The notes beneath the pieces were generated by a model. It saw nothing but the letters and a program-made list of their open reading frames with translations. It was not told where the DNA came from and made no database searches. From Candidatus Rhodoferax randersensis (GTDB lineage: Bacteria; Pseudomonadota; Gammaproteobacteria; Burkholderiales; Burkholderiaceae_C), in NCBI GenBank assembly GCA_016718155.1, contig JADKEH010000002.1, positions 372,001 through 436,000 on the forward strand: DNA of 64,000 bases, written 5' to 3'. This document shows positions 62,555 to 64,000 of the stretch, piece by piece. The stretch's first letter is position 1, and each line of letters opens with the position of its first letter. The position numbers and the translations under genes are program-made.

Positions 62555-63646
62555 TCAGATTGTCGTTGGTAGATGCAAGAAAGCTCGCAACCGGTCCAGC
62601 TCCTCGGCCAGCGCGCGCGGGTACGCGGCGTCGCGCGGCGGCTTGCCGGCGGCGTAACCCAGCTCGGCCTGCAACTGCCCATCGGTCACCGACACATTGC
62701 CCCAGCCAATCACCGTGTCGTGCCACAAGAGCGGCAGCGCGTAGTAGCCGCGCACGCGTTTGGGGGCGGGGGTGTAGGCCTCAAAGCGGTAGGCCCAGCC
62801 CCACAGGTGCTCGAAACGTCGGCGGTCCCACACCAGCGGGTCAAACGGGGCCAGCAGGCGCACCACCTCCTCGGGCGCGTGGCGGCGCGATGCCGGGTTT
62901 TCTGTGGCGCTCCAGTAGTAGGTTTGGCCGTCTACCGTGGCACTGGCCAGGCGTTCCTTGGCGCGCGCCAAGGCGTCGCGGCGCAAGTGGGCCCATTGCG
63001 GTGCACCGCCGCGCAGGTGGCTGATCAGCTCACCTAAAGATCGCTCGGGCAGCGGCGCGTACTTGTGCACGATCACATCCACCAGGGCATCCATGGCTTG
63101 CTGCGGGTCGGGTGCGTCTTGCGCGTGATCCCGTACCGAGTAGGTGCGCACGCCACTGGCGCGAGAGGCGATGCGCAGCAGGCCGCGGTAATGCATGTCG
63201 TCGAGCAACTGCGTGCTGGCATTGCTGGAGCCACCAAACCAGTTGCGCGACTTGCCGTGCGCAAAGTGCGCGTCCACCGCGCGCGGGTGCACCACGCCGT
63301 GCGCCTGCACAAAGGCCAGCACAGCGTCCATCTGCTTGCGCCGGGCCGGGGTCAGCGCCGTGCGGGGCGTGCGCGGGTGCATCAGCGCCTGCGTGGCGCG
63401 CGGCAAGAAACCGTAGTTGACGAAGAAGTCTTCCTCGATGTCCAGCTTGGCGTAGCGCCGTTCCAGGTCGCCCGCGCGGTAGCCCTTGACGCGGTGGCGC
63501 AGCGTCAGGTCTTGCGCCCGTGCCGGCGCGCGAATCGGGTCGGCCTGCACAAAGCCCAGCTTGGTGATGGCCCGGCCCAAGGTGGTGGGCGCAAACAGGG
63601 TGCGTGCCACGGCGTAGCGGCGCAGGGTGTCCAAGGTGAGGGGCAT
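62555..63646 (-). CDS. AlkZ/YcaQ-family winged-helix DNA glycosylase
   Basis: A 363-residue protein of the HTH_42 family. Three winged-helix units are expected; the family's Q-x-D catalytic motif is visible in LGFVQADPIRAPARAQDL near residue 35. Also typical are DIEEDFFVNYGFLPR, RNWFGGSSNASTQLLDDMHY and LLAPFDPLVWDRRRFEHLWG. AlkZ proteins unhook interstrand crosslinks and other bulky lesions. It is a single gene here. Confidence 0.85.
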   Translation of the reverse strand: MPLTLDTLRRYAVARTLFAPTTLGRAITKLGFVQADPIRAPARAQDLTLRHRVKGYRAGDLERRYAKLDIEEDFFVNYGFLPRATQALMHPRTPRTALTPARRKQMDAVLAFVQAHGVVHPRAVDAHFAHGKSRNWFGGSSNASTQLLDDMHYRGLLRIASRASGVRTYSVRDHAQDAPDPQQAMDALVDVIVHKYAPLPERSLGELISHLRGGAPQWAHLRRDALARAKERLASATVDGQTYYWSATENPASRRHAPEEVVRLLAPFDPLVWDRRRFEHLWGWAYRFEAYTPAPKRVRGYYALPLLWHDTVIGWGNVSVTDGQLQAELGYAAGKPPRDAAYPRALAEELDRLRAFLHLPTTI

Positions 63647-63718
63647 GGTTGCTGGCGTGGCGATACTGTGTAAAAATAAGGGCTATCCATTTAGCTCCAC
63701 AAGACCTATCATCCGTCG

Positions 63719-64000
63719 GTGAACGAAATTTGGCATAGTGCAAGCAAAGGTTACCCAAGCAACTGGATTGAATTTCAGGACTGGTTTGCCACCGAAGATT
63801 CCTGCACAGCATACCTTGAGCACCCGAGATGGCCAAAGGGATTTTGCTGCCCGTCTTGCGGCGCGATTGACGAGCCCGGACGTGCGACTCGGGGCGGCTG
63901 ATTTGCAGAAGTTGTCGGCATCAGAGCAGTGTGACGGCAGGAACAATCTTCGACAAGACCCGTACTCCGCTTAGGCTGTGGTTCGCTGCGGCTTGGTACA
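63719..64000 (+). pseudogene. IS1595-family transposase, frameshifted and cut by the right edge
   Basis: The frame from 63719 reads MNEIWHSASKGYPSNWIEFQ followed by DWFATEDSCTAYLEHPRWPK and GFCCPSCGAIDEPGRATRG, the N-terminal domain and zinc ribbon of IS1595-type transposases. It then hits a stop, while the next frame continues at once with GRLICRSCRHQSSVTAGTIF and DKTRTPLRLWFAAAWY to the window end. One G missing from the CGGGG run near 63895 explains both. A terminal sequence may begin near GGGCTATCC at 63681. The rest of the element lies outside. Confidence 0.78.

Overview
This is a GC-rich bacterial chromosome segment, most likely from a betaproteobacterium of the order Burkholderiales, family Comamonadaceae (Rhodoferax/Polaromonas-like). 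Three things point there: the protein families and gene order (lptD-surA-rsmA, a malic enzyme fused to a phosphotransacetylase-like domain, a PEP-CTERM protein), the short in-gene repeats of the GCTACT/AAATAG type, and a CCCCGAGGGGG intergenic repeat ending in GGCGCTCATG. No rRNA, tRNA or CRISPR array was recognised.

Left part (1-5.7 kb): an accessory island. A GDSAGG lipase (cut by the window edge) diverges from an AraC-type regulator. Further on lie two diverged copies of a type-2 lumazine synthase gene (ribH2), the first behind an FMN riboswitch, plus an SRPBCC protein and a serine-hydrolase lipoprotein. The 86-bp upstream region of the lipase recurs, ungapped, upstream of the serine hydrolase, so both are probably controlled by the same AraC protein. 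The island ends in a truncated GNAT gene.

6-25 kb: mostly core genes. These are a MATE pump, a glycine-zipper protein, a PepSY-like protein with a PhoP/PhoQ-like two-component system, an LD-carboxypeptidase, a vapC remnant, rsmE, amgK, lptD, surA, rsmA, a three-PAS histidine kinase, a secreted barnase-like RNase with a barstar-type inhibitor, and maeB.

24-36 kb: a rubredoxin reductase/rubredoxin/rubrerythrin operon. It is followed by a five-gene cluster: SPFH-SHOCT protein, zinc-ribbon DUF4178 protein, DUF350 protein, membrane aminopropyltransferase and an exported FAD oxidoreductase. Next is a class III ribonucleotide reductase locus with an FNR-type box and two NrdR boxes, in which the glycyl-radical domain is a separate 68-residue protein between nrdD and nrdG.

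36-48 kb: a YefM-YoeB toxin-antitoxin pair and a TetR-OMF-MFP-RND efflux operon with a perfect 30-bp palindromic operator and a frameshifted RND gene. Then come dinD with a small coupled leader gene, an unassigned three-gene cassette (peptidoglycan-binding protein, unknown protein, lipoprotein), a DUF3047 protein and a PuuA-like glutamine synthetase.

48-64 kb: a PEP-CTERM protein behind a sigma-54 promoter, murU, mazEF, speD, tkt, gap, phoX, a YghU-like glutathione transferase, a METTL21-like methyltransferase, pepF, a zinc-ribbon protein, an AlkZ-like protein and a broken IS1595-family transposase running off the right edge.

Two pathways are scattered through the window. Polyamine metabolism is represented by the aminopropyltransferase, FAD oxidoreductase, glutamylpolyamine-synthetase-like enzyme and SpeD. 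Murein recycling is represented by LD-carboxypeptidase, AmgK and MurU. Palindromic dispersed repeats cluster around nrdD, tkt-gap-phoX and pepF.
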